Source: an uncultured Eubacteriales bacterium (GTDB lineage Bacteria; Bacillota; Clostridia; Christensenellales; Borkfalkiaceae). From it: a DNA stretch of 43,081 nucleotides. Of this stretch, positions 23,571-31,643 are shown piece after piece; positions within the stretch are counted from its first letter, which is position 1, and each line of letters opens with the position of its first letter. Under the pieces are notes generated by a model that was not told where the DNA came from, ran no database searches, and was given only the letters and a program-made list of their open reading frames with translations. A program made the translations under genes and the position numbers. Location: NCBI GenBank assembly GCA_900543915.1, contig UQTB01000019.1, positions 1 to 43,081 of the forward strand. The letters run 5' to 3'.

Positions 23571-23632
23571 TCAATAAAAATTCAAAGGATAAAAATAAGA
23601 AGGTACATGACACGGTAATAGGAAAAATATTG

Positions 23633-23908
23633 ATGGCGACTTTGGGGTGTATTCCGGCATACGATGAATATGTCGTTGATGGGATGAAAAATGAAAAATT
23701 ATGCGCTACGCTTGGAAAAAGAAGTTTGAAAAAACTTGTTAATTACAGTCGCGATCATAAAGACGCTTTGGAAAAAATTATGGGTTCAGTAAATGAAAAA
23801 GTGCATATCGAAAGTGGTAACAAGGAGTTGAATTACCCTGTCGCTAAAATATTAGATATGATATTTTGGGAATATGGGTATAAGTTAAAAAAGGAGCGGT
23901 CGCATTAA
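23633..23908 (+). CDS. Hypothetical protein, probably 5'-truncated
   Basis: From the ATG at 23633 the product is 91 aa with ATLGCIPAYDEYVVDGMK near the start and ILDMIFWEYGYKLKK at the end. I recall this general pattern from uncharacterised proteins of Firmicutes, in which a longer N-terminal part is usual. Here the frame is open and coding-like back to 23561 (INKNSKDKNKKVHDTVIGKIL) and then meets a stop, so the 5' end was probably deleted. Ribosome site weak (AGGA 11 bases upstream). Function unknown. Confidence 0.5.
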   Translation: MATLGCIPAYDEYVVDGMKNEKLCATLGKRSLKKLVNYSRDHKDALEKIMGSVNEKVHIESGNKELNYPVAKILDMIFWEYGYKLKKERSH

Positions 23909-23929
23909 GAAATGCGGCCGCATTTTTTT
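23896..23929 (+). terminator. Terminator overlapping a stop codon
   Basis: GCGGTCGCATT pairs with AATGCGGCCGC (one G-T pair) around AAGA, followed by seven T. The TAA stop of the preceding frame lies at the top of the stem. Confidence 0.8.
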
Positions 23930-24094
23930 AAGGAGTATTGATATGCACATAGACTTTTATTTATAATAAAAAAGGCAAACGATAAAATATTTGATAGCAG
24001 GGTTATAGGGATTAAAATATATTTAAGAAGCAAGCCGTTTGCCGTAAAAGCAATCGGCTTTTATAATTTTTACAGATCGAAAAAACATAGATTT

Positions 24095-24117
24095 ACCGAT
24101 TTTTTAAAAAAATCGGT
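24095..24117. promoter_or_regulatory. Dyad ACCGATT...AATCGGT before the fragment zone
   Basis: ACCGATTTTTT and AAAAAATCGGT flank one A. The outer half-sites (CCGATT/AATCGG) are the same as in the candidate operator at 26662-26678, though spaced 4 bp wider. It may be a regulator site or a simple hairpin. The rest of 23930-24156 also holds GGCAAACG and CGTTTGCC as a long inverted repeat, but no gene. Confidence 0.35.
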
Positions 24118-24156
24118 GTTTAAAATCTGGTAAACTTAAGGTATAGGAGGAAAAAG

Positions 24157-24573
24157 ATGAGTGCTAAATTGATAAAAATACGAACAATTATTGATTTCTT
24201 TCTGTTGAACAGTAATTTATCGAGGGAGCTTTTGATCAAACGAATTAACAAATTGATAAAAATTCATAATACGCAGGTAAAACAGGGAAGATTTCATGAA
24301 GACGCGATGGAATACATAAGCACGGCAGAACAACTGATTTTCTTAAAAAATACAAAGAAACGTGTATATGAATTTTTTGAAGGAACTGAGTATGAAGATA
24401 TTATAAAAGCTCGGTATAGAGAACGCGGAAATTATAATTACATTGCCTATGAACTACATATGTCGCAAGGCAAGTATTATATCGAAGTTGGCTCCTTTAC
24501 GCAAAACCAATCCTGCGCTTGCATACGGTTCTACGCAGCAGAGATGGTTGAACAACGATGTTTATGTATTTGA
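24157..24573 (+). pseudogene. Sigma-like/ArpU-like gene fused to CGTase debris
   Basis: The first 110 codons (to about 24485) form a helical protein ending in EYEDIIKARYRERGNYNYIAYELHMSQGKYY, a sigma region 4-like helix-turn-helix as in phage ArpU-type regulators. AGGAGG precedes the ATG. After KYY the DNA becomes the CGTase remnant in another frame, so the last 28 codons are out-of-frame noise. The protein was near its natural end at the junction, so it might still fold. Confidence 0.6.
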
Positions 24574-25366
24574 AAGAGTATTTGGCGACAGCGTTGTTAT
24601 GACGGCAATCAACAGGAATCAGAGCAGCGGTTATCAGCTTGAAAATCTGATGTCCAGCCTTCCGAACGGCACTTATTATGACGTTTTGGGAAATCTTCTT
24701 GGTGGTGGCAATATAACCGTTACGAACGGCAGTGTATCCGACTATTATCTCGGAGCAGGCCAATGCGCGGTATGGCAATATACGGCGGACGATGAAGGCA
24801 CTCCGATTATCGGCAATATCAATCCGAAGATGAGCAAACCCGGTAATACGGTTACGATTACGGGGCGCGGTTTTGGCGATACGACGGGAAGCGTGGCTTT
24901 CGGTACGGCGAATGCGCAGATAGTGTCTTGGTCAGACAGTATGATTAAGGCCATCGTCCCCGGCGGCGTTGCGGGAGAAGTTGACGTAGTGGTAACAAAT
25001 GCAAACGGCACATCGAGTGAAGCATTTGCAGGATTCGATGTTTTGTCGGGTGCTCAAGTATCGGTTCGCTTTAAGGTGAATAATGCAACTACGGATTACG
25101 GAACGAACGTTTACATTGTAGGCAGCGTACCTGAACTCGGAAGCTGGGATACGACGAAAGCGATAGGGCCGTTGTTTAACGATACACCGACGATCGGCGT
25201 ATATCCGACTTGGTTCTATGATATCAGTGTGCCTGCAAATACTCAGATAGAATACAAATTTATCAAGATAGACGGAGCAGGGAATGTGGTTTGGGAAAGC
25301 GGTATGAACCACGTTTATACCACGCCCGCCAGCAATACCGGCGAAGTAACGGTTAATTGGCAGTAA
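24482..25366 (+). pseudogene. CGTase remnant: domains C, D and CBM20 only
   Basis: The frame begins in the middle of a cyclomaltodextrin glucanotransferase: KLAPLRKTNPALAYGSTQQRW is the start of domain C, TPIIGNINPKMSKPGNTVTI the IPT/TIG domain D, and VSVRFKVNNATTDYGTNVYI with GSVPELGSWDTTKAIGPLF the starch-binding CBM20. All of the catalytic A/B barrel (about 400 residues) and the signal peptide are absent. Without them it cannot make cyclodextrins or be exported. Its position beside a cyclodextrin/maltodextrin uptake operon suggests the ancestral locus included a secreted CGTase. Confidence 0.9.
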
Positions 25367-25371
25367 AATGA

Positions 25372-25402
25372 AAAGGCAGGGAGCATTATGCTCTCTGCCT
25401 TT
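25372..25402. terminator. Bidirectional terminator between CGTase remnant and LacI gene
   Basis: AAAGGCAGGGAGCA pairs with TGCTCTCTGCCTTT (one G-T pair) around TTA; A and T tracts flank it. Confidence 0.75.
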
Positions 25403-25403
25403 C

Positions 25404-26519
25404 TTACAAAGACTGAGGTGATAGTTTGAAAGTATGAGGTTCGCTTTCTTTCCGTTGGATAGCATATTCTAACATTTCTACTGCATTTTTAACTTTCAGC
25501 TCGGAAGGTAAATAAATTTTGACCATTTGATCCGAAGGCAACGTTATTTTTGCATTGTTACATATCACCGCTGTTTTTTCTGCCGCTATATAGGGGAAAC
25601 TGCAAATGGCAAGAGATATGTCACTAAAAACGATATGCTCGTCTTTATGTTGCCGTAAAAATTCTATCAGATCGGCATAAGTGCTGACTACATACAGTAA
25701 ATCATCAGCCAAAGCTCGTTTCAATTTATTCATATAAGGTTGATTTTGATATTTGCTCGTAACGAAAATCAGATGCGATGTTTTTAGTTGAGTTTTAGCG
25801 TAATTGATGATTGCGCTGAAGTCATTATATGATTTGAAAAACAAAGAGTCTTTGATTGTCATATCAATAGCCACGATAGGCACATAATAGCTTTCTTTCA
25901 AAGTATAAAACTGTTGCTCAGAAAGGTCGATGCAGATAATACCGTCTATATCTTTTTGTACGGATATGGAATCGGATTCAACAGGGGGAAGTAATAGAGT
26001 TTTATAATCTCTCTCATATAAGAATTTCTGTAAAGAGCATATTAAATCAAGACATTCTTCACTATGGTAGAATGTAGAAGTCGGGCGGTTGAAACATAAG
26101 CCGATCGTGTTGTTTTTATCGGTTTCTGCGTCCGCAGAACGTAATGCCCGCGCGGTCGAAGAAGGGAAGAACTGCCGCAAATTACAGATTTGTAAGACTT
26201 TCCTTCGTGTTTCTTCCCGAATTTTGACGTCTTGATGGTTATTGATAATATAAGAAACGGTTGCGGTAGAAACGCCGGCTTCTTTCGCAATATCATCAAT
26301 AGTAACAGGCTTTTTGTCTTTTGGCCGCTTTCTCGCAGCGCCTTTTTGATAATTATATTTACGGCATAAATCTAATATCTTTTGTCTTGTTGCTTCCGCT
26401 ACTTTCTTATCGGTGCGTTCGTTAATGACATACGATACCGTAGCGGTAGAAACATTCGCCATTTTTGCTATCGTATTGATAGTGATAATACCATTTGTAG
26501 TAACTTCTTCGTTTTTCAT
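25404..26519 (-). CDS. LacI-family regulator with two DNA-binding domains
   Basis: The protein is 371 aa. It has two complete LacI helix-turn-helix/hinge units in tandem: ITINTIAKMANVSTATVSYVI (residues 12-60) and VTIDDIAKEAGVSTATVSYII (72-128). LacI proteins normally carry one. The second is followed by the hinge-like SSTARALRS. The effector domain (about 135-360) is shorter and more diverged than in typical LacI/MalR proteins but keeps the alternating strand-helix pattern (NTIGLCFNRPT, DIDGIICIDLS). It is divergent from the maltodextrin operon and is probably its repressor, with a candidate operator beside each gene. Confidence 0.88.
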   Translation of the reverse strand: MKNEEVTTNGIITINTIAKMANVSTATVSYVINERTDKKVAEATRQKILDLCRKYNYQKGAARKRPKDKKPVTIDDIAKEAGVSTATVSYIINNHQDVKIREETRRKVLQICNLRQFFPSSTARALRSADAETDKNNTIGLCFNRPTSTFYHSEECLDLICSLQKFLYERDYKTLLLPPVESDSISVQKDIDGIICIDLSEQQFYTLKESYYVPIVAIDMTIKDSLFFKSYNDFSAIINYAKTQLKTSHLIFVTSKYQNQPYMNKLKRALADDLLYVVSTYADLIEFLRQHKDEHIVFSDISLAICSFPYIAAEKTAVICNNAKITLPSDQMVKIYLPSELKVKNAVEMLEYAIQRKESEPHTFKLSPQSL

Positions 26520-26568
26520 AGTAACATAATATTACCCTAAAATGAATCCGTTGTCAAATCAATTTACG

Positions 26569-26584
26569 ATTTAATCGATTAAAT
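26569..26584. promoter_or_regulatory. Candidate operator O1 near the LacI-type gene
   Basis: ATTTAATCGATTAAAT is a perfect 16-bp palindrome with the central CG typical of LacI-family sites. It lies 50 bases upstream of the regulator's start codon, so it suits autoregulation. Confidence 0.6.
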
Positions 26585-26625
26585 AAAAAAATTTAAATTT
26601 TGGCAATTTTTTTTTCAAAAGGGTA

Positions 26626-26653
26626 TTGACAAATAAAAAATCTATGATATAAT
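26626..26653 (+). promoter_or_regulatory. Promoter of the maltodextrin operon
   Basis: A perfect TTGACA, a 16-base spacer and a perfect TATAAT; start near 26660. Confidence 0.8.
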
Positions 26654-26661
26654 CTATATAA

Positions 26662-26678
26662 CCGATTAGTTAAATCGG
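26662..26678. promoter_or_regulatory. Candidate operator O2 at the operon start
   Basis: CCGATT and AATCGG form a 17-bp dyad (5-bp spacer) exactly at the predicted transcription start. The left part TAACCGATTAG is close to the centre of O1, so the two may be read by the same regulator. Confidence 0.6.
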
Positions 26679-26711
26679 CAATAATTAAAATTTTTAAGGA
26701 GGATTTGTTTT

Positions 26712-28421
26712 ATGCTAAAATCAAAAAGGGGAAAGCTCGGCGTAATATTGACTTGTATATTGTCGCTTTCCTTAATGGGCGCAGCATTGGCTGCATGTTC
26801 CTCGCATGATGGAGAGGTTAAAGTGACCTTTTACGACGGGGATAAGGTAATCACGGAAAAATGGGTGGAGAAAGATGGTACGTTAGAAGAATTTACTCCT
26901 GCGGATGTCGGATATGAAAAGGGGGAAGGCTTTACTTTCTTTGATTGGTTTTCTACCAAGAATTATACTTTTGAAATGGATTGGGAAGAAGCGATAACAA
27001 AAGATAAAAATGTTTATTCCGCTTGGTATTCTGATGAGGAGGATACCCGTACATGGACGATAGCGGGTGAGTCGTCTTCCGGCGGCCCGCTCCGCGAGAT
27101 TGGATGGAATGGCGGAATCATTGACGAAGGTGAAGTGCAGAACGTTCTTGCCAAAGCCGAAGGGAAAAACGAATTTAAAATAACGATCAATTTATATGCG
27201 GGAGATTCGTTTCAGTTTTGCGTACAGGATGAAGATGGCGTATGGGCCACAAATTCGGATGGTTCGTCGGTGGCACGCGGCGGCAGATTTATGGAGGATG
27301 ACGAATATTTCTCGATAGCGAAAGACGCTTTGAGCGGCGGACAGCAAAATATAACGGTTGATCAAAGCGGCAATTATACGTTTACCCTTTTGACGGATGC
27401 GGTAGATCAGAACATCAGTGATATAACGTATGTGCGTAACGGAGACGCTCCTGAAGTTGTGCTTGATCGTTCCGATTTCACATGGTATATCTATGGCAGC
27501 TCTACCAAACAGAACGACGATTCTATTGTCGGGAATATGAATTGGGGTAACGGATATACGGACGAAGGGCTTGCAACGAATATGAGCACTTACGCGATGA
27601 AGAAGATATCAAATAATAAACCTGACGGAACGGGAACTTGGGTTTTGACAGGTGACTTTGCCGTCGGAGATGAGTTCTTATTCTCTGTATTGCGTGTAAA
27701 CGGCAAGGCGCTTGCAACGGAAGCCGGTACTTTGTTTAAATATGATGCAATAACCGAATTTAACGGTTTGGAGGCAAATTTTGAAGAAAAGGGCGACGGG
27801 AAAAACATAGCGGTTAAAGTCGCGGGTACTTATACGTTTACCTTGACGGTTACGCTTGATTCTGAGACGGATTTGCTGAAAGGAGCCATTGAAGTCGAAG
27901 ATAATTTGGATGTATTAAAGAACGGAGATTGGAAGGTATTGGGAAATCGTCTGTCTCTCGACCAGATCACGGGAACGGGCGGAACGGAAAACGGACATCT
28001 CGGTATTACGATGACGGAAGAGGAGTATGCCAAATACGATTCCGATTTGAACGGAAACAATTTCGGCGCGGGAACGAATGTTAAACGGTTTACGAAAGAC
28101 GAGACTGCATCTACCGACGGAAAAGCCGTTTTCAAAATTACGTTGAAGATGGATGTAGGCGATTATTTCTATTTCTGCATACCGATTACTGTTTGGGAAA
28201 CAGGGAGATATGATCCTGAGAATCCTGATAAAAATTATAGTTATGCCACCGCAGGATATGATTCGAAAGTAGCGCCTACAAAGGAAGACAAAGATTTATG
28301 CGCGGGAATCACAAATGTATGGGGAAGTAACTATGCGTGTAAAACAGCCGGCACTTATACGTTTACCTTAACGATTAGTGCAGACGGAGAATGTAGTGTA
28401 ACGGCGGTTGCCAATTCGTAA
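26712..28421 (+). CDS. Carbohydrate-binding-type lipoprotein, three beta modules
   Basis: The protein is 569 aa. A lipoprotein signal with lipobox LAAC (Cys about 29) places it on the outer face of the membrane. After a linker region there are three related beta-rich modules (about residues 110-240, 255-395 and 405-569). Each begins with a W-containing strand (RTWTIAG, FTWYIYG, GDWKVLG) and ends with an AGTYTFTLT-type strand, with Tyr/Trp residues between. The pattern resembles SusE/F or CBM-like starch-binding proteins, so it likely holds starch or maltodextrins at the cell surface. It is first in the operon, has a strong AAGGAGG site, and is followed by a stable hairpin that may favour its expression over the later genes. 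Confidence 0.75.
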   Translation: MLKSKRGKLGVILTCILSLSLMGAALAACSSHDGEVKVTFYDGDKVITEKWVEKDGTLEEFTPADVGYEKGEGFTFFDWFSTKNYTFEMDWEEAITKDKNVYSAWYSDEEDTRTWTIAGESSSGGPLREIGWNGGIIDEGEVQNVLAKAEGKNEFKITINLYAGDSFQFCVQDEDGVWATNSDGSSVARGGRFMEDDEYFSIAKDALSGGQQNITVDQSGNYTFTLLTDAVDQNISDITYVRNGDAPEVVLDRSDFTWYIYGSSTKQNDDSIVGNMNWGNGYTDEGLATNMSTYAMKKISNNKPDGTGTWVLTGDFAVGDEFLFSVLRVNGKALATEAGTLFKYDAITEFNGLEANFEEKGDGKNIAVKVAGTYTFTLTVTLDSETDLLKGAIEVEDNLDVLKNGDWKVLGNRLSLDQITGTGGTENGHLGITMTEEEYAKYDSDLNGNNFGAGTNVKRFTKDETASTDGKAVFKITLKMDVGDYFYFCIPITVWETGRYDPENPDKNYSYATAGYDSKVAPTKEDKDLCAGITNVWGSNYACKTAGTYTFTLTISADGECSVTAVANS

Positions 28422-28430
28422 AGACTGTTG

Positions 28431-28460
28431 TAACGGGGCGGCAAAATTGCCGCCCCGTTA
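28431..28460 (+). terminator. Intercistronic hairpin after the lipoprotein
   Basis: A 14-bp stem TAACGGGGCGGCAA/TTGCCGCCCCGTTA with a 2-base loop (AA), and no T run. It is more likely a partial terminator or an mRNA 3'-end stabiliser than a full stop. Confidence 0.65.
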
Positions 28461-28478
28461 TAGATAAAGGAGAACGGC

Positions 28479-30152
28479 ATGAACAAGACAGCTATATTAC
28501 ATATTCCTAAAAGTCAATATTCTTTTGCATATGATTATAGAGAGCTGCGAATTCGGTTAAGAACGGCAAGAAACGATTTAGATAAAGCAGAAATTATATA
28601 TGCGGGCAAATACGATTGGCTGAAAGACAGAAAAATCAAACAAATGCAAAAAAGCTATTCGGATGCGCTCTACGATTATTACACGGTGTCGCTTGACGTG
28701 CCGGACTCACGGATAGGCTATATATTTTTATTGCAGAGCGGGGAAGAGCAATATTATTATTCTGAAGAAGGATTAACGGTAGATTACAATCACGAAAAGA
28801 GTTATTACAACTTTTTTCAGTATCCGTATATCAATGAAATAGACGTTCATAAAAAAGTAAAATGGTGTGAACAAGCAGTTTTTTATCAGATATTCGTTGA
28901 CCGGTTTTGTATCGGAAGCAGTTTAAAAGATAAAAAATATATAGATAAGAAATGGGGCGAGCTTCCGCAGCCTAAAGGGTTTTACGGCGGAGATTTGAAA
29001 GGCATAGCCGAAAAATTGGATTACCTAAACGACTTAGGAGTGAACAGCATCTATTTAACGCCTATTTTTCAATCGCCAAGTAATCATAAGTATGATACAA
29101 TAGATTACGACACGGTTGATTCGATGTTCGGGGCAAACGAGGATTTACGTGAATTGGTAGAGGCAGCCCACAAAAAGGGGATAAGGCTGCTGTTGGATGC
29201 GGTGTTCAACCATTGCAGCTATTTGTGCAAACAATTTCAAGACGTAATGGAAAACGGCAGACAATCGGAATATTATGATTGGTTCATAATTTACGGCGAC
29301 AAACCCGACTTAGAGAAAATGAATTACGAATGTTTCGCGGCGTGCAATTATATGCCGAAATGGAACACAAATAATTCCGAAGTGCAGAAATATTTATTGC
29401 ATATAGCGACAAAGTGGATTGAAGACTACGGTATCGACGGTTGGCGTTTGGATGTTGCGGATGAAGTATCGCACGATTTTTGGCGTAACTTCCGAAAGGC
29501 GGTAAAAGCCGTGAAACCCGATGCGATGATCATCGGAGAAAATTGGCACGATTCCCGCCCGTGGCTCGAAGGCGACCAATTCGATTCGATAATGAATTAT
29601 TCGTTTACAAAGGCTTGTCTCGATTATTTCGCATACGGGAAATATACGGCGCAGCAGTTCTGCAATCGGCTTTCAGAGATATTGATGCGGAATACGGATC
29701 AAGTTAATGAAATGATGCTAAATCTATTAGACAGTCACGATACGGAAAGGTTTCTCACGAACACGGGAGAAAATAAGGCAAAATTGAAAAGTGCGCTGGC
29801 TGTTATGTTTGCTTTTGTAGGTATGCCGTGTATCTATTACGGTACGGAAATCGGTATGATAGGCGGATACGATCCTGACTCGCGTCGTACATTCGATTGG
29901 AATGAAAGCCATTGGGATAAGGATTTGCTTACAACAGTAAAAAATCTTGTAAAATTGCGTAAAGAGAAAATTTTCGGCTGTTTGAAGCTGAGCGCAAAAA
30001 ATGATGTGTTTATTTTGGAACGAGAAAAGGTTGTTTTATTCGTCAACAATACCGAAATCGAACGAGAAGTAAGGTGGAACGGGAAAATATATAAAATATC
30101 GCCGCTCGATTATACTTTTGTAATGAAGGAGGGTAAAAATGAAAGTCATTAA
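28479..30152 (+). CDS. GH13 cyclomaltodextrinase/neopullulanase-type glycosidase
   Basis: The protein is 557 aa without a signal peptide, so cytoplasmic. An N-terminal CBM34-like domain (about 1-120) precedes the barrel, as in the GH13_20 subfamily. The four family motifs are present: DAVFNH (240-245), GWRLDVADE with nucleophile D324, GENW with acid/base E353, and LLDSHD ending at D420. Such enzymes open cyclodextrins and cut maltodextrins or pullulan after uptake. AAGGAG lies upstream. The 3' end overlaps the binding-protein gene by 14 bases, so uptake and cleavage genes are coupled. Confidence 0.92.
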   Translation: MNKTAILHIPKSQYSFAYDYRELRIRLRTARNDLDKAEIIYAGKYDWLKDRKIKQMQKSYSDALYDYYTVSLDVPDSRIGYIFLLQSGEEQYYYSEEGLTVDYNHEKSYYNFFQYPYINEIDVHKKVKWCEQAVFYQIFVDRFCIGSSLKDKKYIDKKWGELPQPKGFYGGDLKGIAEKLDYLNDLGVNSIYLTPIFQSPSNHKYDTIDYDTVDSMFGANEDLRELVEAAHKKGIRLLLDAVFNHCSYLCKQFQDVMENGRQSEYYDWFIIYGDKPDLEKMNYECFAACNYMPKWNTNNSEVQKYLLHIATKWIEDYGIDGWRLDVADEVSHDFWRNFRKAVKAVKPDAMIIGENWHDSRPWLEGDQFDSIMNYSFTKACLDYFAYGKYTAQQFCNRLSEILMRNTDQVNEMMLNLLDSHDTERFLTNTGENKAKLKSALAVMFAFVGMPCIYYGTEIGMIGGYDPDSRRTFDWNESHWDKDLLTTVKNLVKLRKEKIFGCLKLSAKNDVFILEREKVVLFVNNTEIEREVRWNGKIYKISPLDYTFVMKEGKNESH

Positions 30153-31626
30153 AAAGTTAAGCGTTTGTTTGGTACTCATTTTGGTAGCATCATTGTTTTT
30201 TGCTTGTTCTCCGAGGCGTCAGGGACAAACAAGTTTTACATATGACGAGTTGATGGAAAAATTTGAGGGCGAAATTGAACGAGGCGCTACTATTCGCGTA
30301 CTTGATAATAAAATGTCTTTGGAAACCGGATTTTTCGATGAAATTGTAGATGCGTTCAATGAAAAGTATAAAGAATACGGAGTTACGGCAATAGACGCGA
30401 ATATTGACGATTATACGGATCTGGAAACTGCCGGTCCCGACGGTTATGGTCCCGATGTTTTATATCAGGCAAACGATATCCTTATGGGATACGCCGAAGG
30501 CGGGCATCTGCTGCCTTTGCCGATGGAAGAACTGAAACAGGATAAAACGCTGGGTATAGATCAAATGACGCCTTTGGCGCTCGAAACATATACAAAGGAA
30601 ACTTATGGCTTGGATTTAGTCTACGGTATACCGGTAGCGCAACAGACGACCGTTTTGACTTACAGAAAAGATTTACTTCCTCAGAATTGGGAAACTGAAT
30701 GGGACGACAATAAAAACGGAATTCCCGATATGGTCGAAAATATGAATGACTTGTATAAATACAGTCAACAGGTTGCAACAGAGTCAGGCGGAAGTAAATA
30801 CGGTTTGTATATGTCGCTCGTCGATCAGTATTTCAACAGCGAATATCTGTTGTCTTACGGCGCATATGTGTTCGGGGAAAGTTCCGAAGATATAGGCTTA
30901 AATGCAGACGGAGCGGAAGTGGGCTTGAACGTATTCCGCGATATGGCAGGCGTAGTAGGATCAAAATGTATATCCCAAAACGCAACGACGCAAGTAGCAA
31001 CGTATTTGACGGATAGTAAAGGCACGGTATTTTGCACAATCGGGACCCCCGATTGGCTGACAACTTTTCAGGAAAACTTCTCAGCCACTTATGTTAATGG
31101 CGGAATGAGCGAGGAGGAAGCAGACAAGGCCGCCAAAGAGAATTTGGTAGTCGTAGCGCCGCCGAGTTTACCGAAGGACGGTAATATCAAAAAAGAAATT
31201 GCCGAGATGGAAACAGAGACGTTTGAACCTATTACTATGGGCGGCGTCAATGCATTCAGTATAAGCGCATATACGGAATATCCGAAAGCTTCGTTGGCGT
31301 TTGTAAAATTTGTCGCGGAATATGAGAATATCAAGTGGCGCTCGGAAGCTCTCGGGGCGGCTCCGGCCCGTGTCGATCTTGCGGAAGAACTCGGAGGGGT
31401 TTCCGCAATGATCAGCGAAAGATTCGAAAACGAAAAAGTCAAGGTAATGCCTTCGACGGGAGATATCAGTTATATTTGGTCGCCGTTATCTTCATTATTT
31501 AACGATGTGGCAACAGATAACACTACGCGGGATAAACCAATTTATACATCTCCGGAGGCATTGAAGGGAGCCTTGAATAAAATGGTCGAAGATATCAAAT
31601 CGGCTATTGCGCTCGGAAAGAATTGA
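30139..31626 (+). CDS. ABC sugar-binding lipoprotein, MalE-like
   Basis: The protein is 495 aa. A signal sequence with lipobox FFAC (Cys 23) is followed by a periplasmic-binding-protein type 1 family fold: IRVLDNKMSLETGFFDEIVDAFNEKYKEYG at the start, GPDVLYQANDILMGYAEGGHLLPL and YGIPVAQQTTVLTYRKDLL. It is longer than Escherichia coli MalE, as Gram-positive forms often are. It should capture maltodextrins or cyclodextrins for the permeases encoded next. It starts inside the end of the glycosidase gene with GGAGGG upstream. Confidence 0.92.
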   Translation: MKVIKKLSVCLVLILVASLFFACSPRRQGQTSFTYDELMEKFEGEIERGATIRVLDNKMSLETGFFDEIVDAFNEKYKEYGVTAIDANIDDYTDLETAGPDGYGPDVLYQANDILMGYAEGGHLLPLPMEELKQDKTLGIDQMTPLALETYTKETYGLDLVYGIPVAQQTTVLTYRKDLLPQNWETEWDDNKNGIPDMVENMNDLYKYSQQVATESGGSKYGLYMSLVDQYFNSEYLLSYGAYVFGESSEDIGLNADGAEVGLNVFRDMAGVVGSKCISQNATTQVATYLTDSKGTVFCTIGTPDWLTTFQENFSATYVNGGMSEEEADKAAKENLVVVAPPSLPKDGNIKKEIAEMETETFEPITMGGVNAFSISAYTEYPKASLAFVKFVAEYENIKWRSEALGAAPARVDLAEELGGVSAMISERFENEKVKVMPSTGDISYIWSPLSSLFNDVATDNTTRDKPIYTSPEALKGALNKMVEDIKSAIALGKN

Positions 31627-31643
31627 AAAGGAGAGGGGAATGT

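Noticed and set aside
23401..24160. Possible CRISPR or toxin-antitoxin system in the AT-rich interval
   Set aside because: No repeated spacer pattern and no recognisable toxin; the frames are fragments of larger genes.
24443..24481. Start codon for the CGTase-derived frame
   Set aside because: The ATG at 24443 lies in the sigma-like gene in the wrong frame without a ribosome site; homology begins only at about 24482.
26042..26299. 85-codon second minus-strand frame inside the LacI gene
   Set aside because: Overlaps the second DNA-binding domain in another frame; a shadow.
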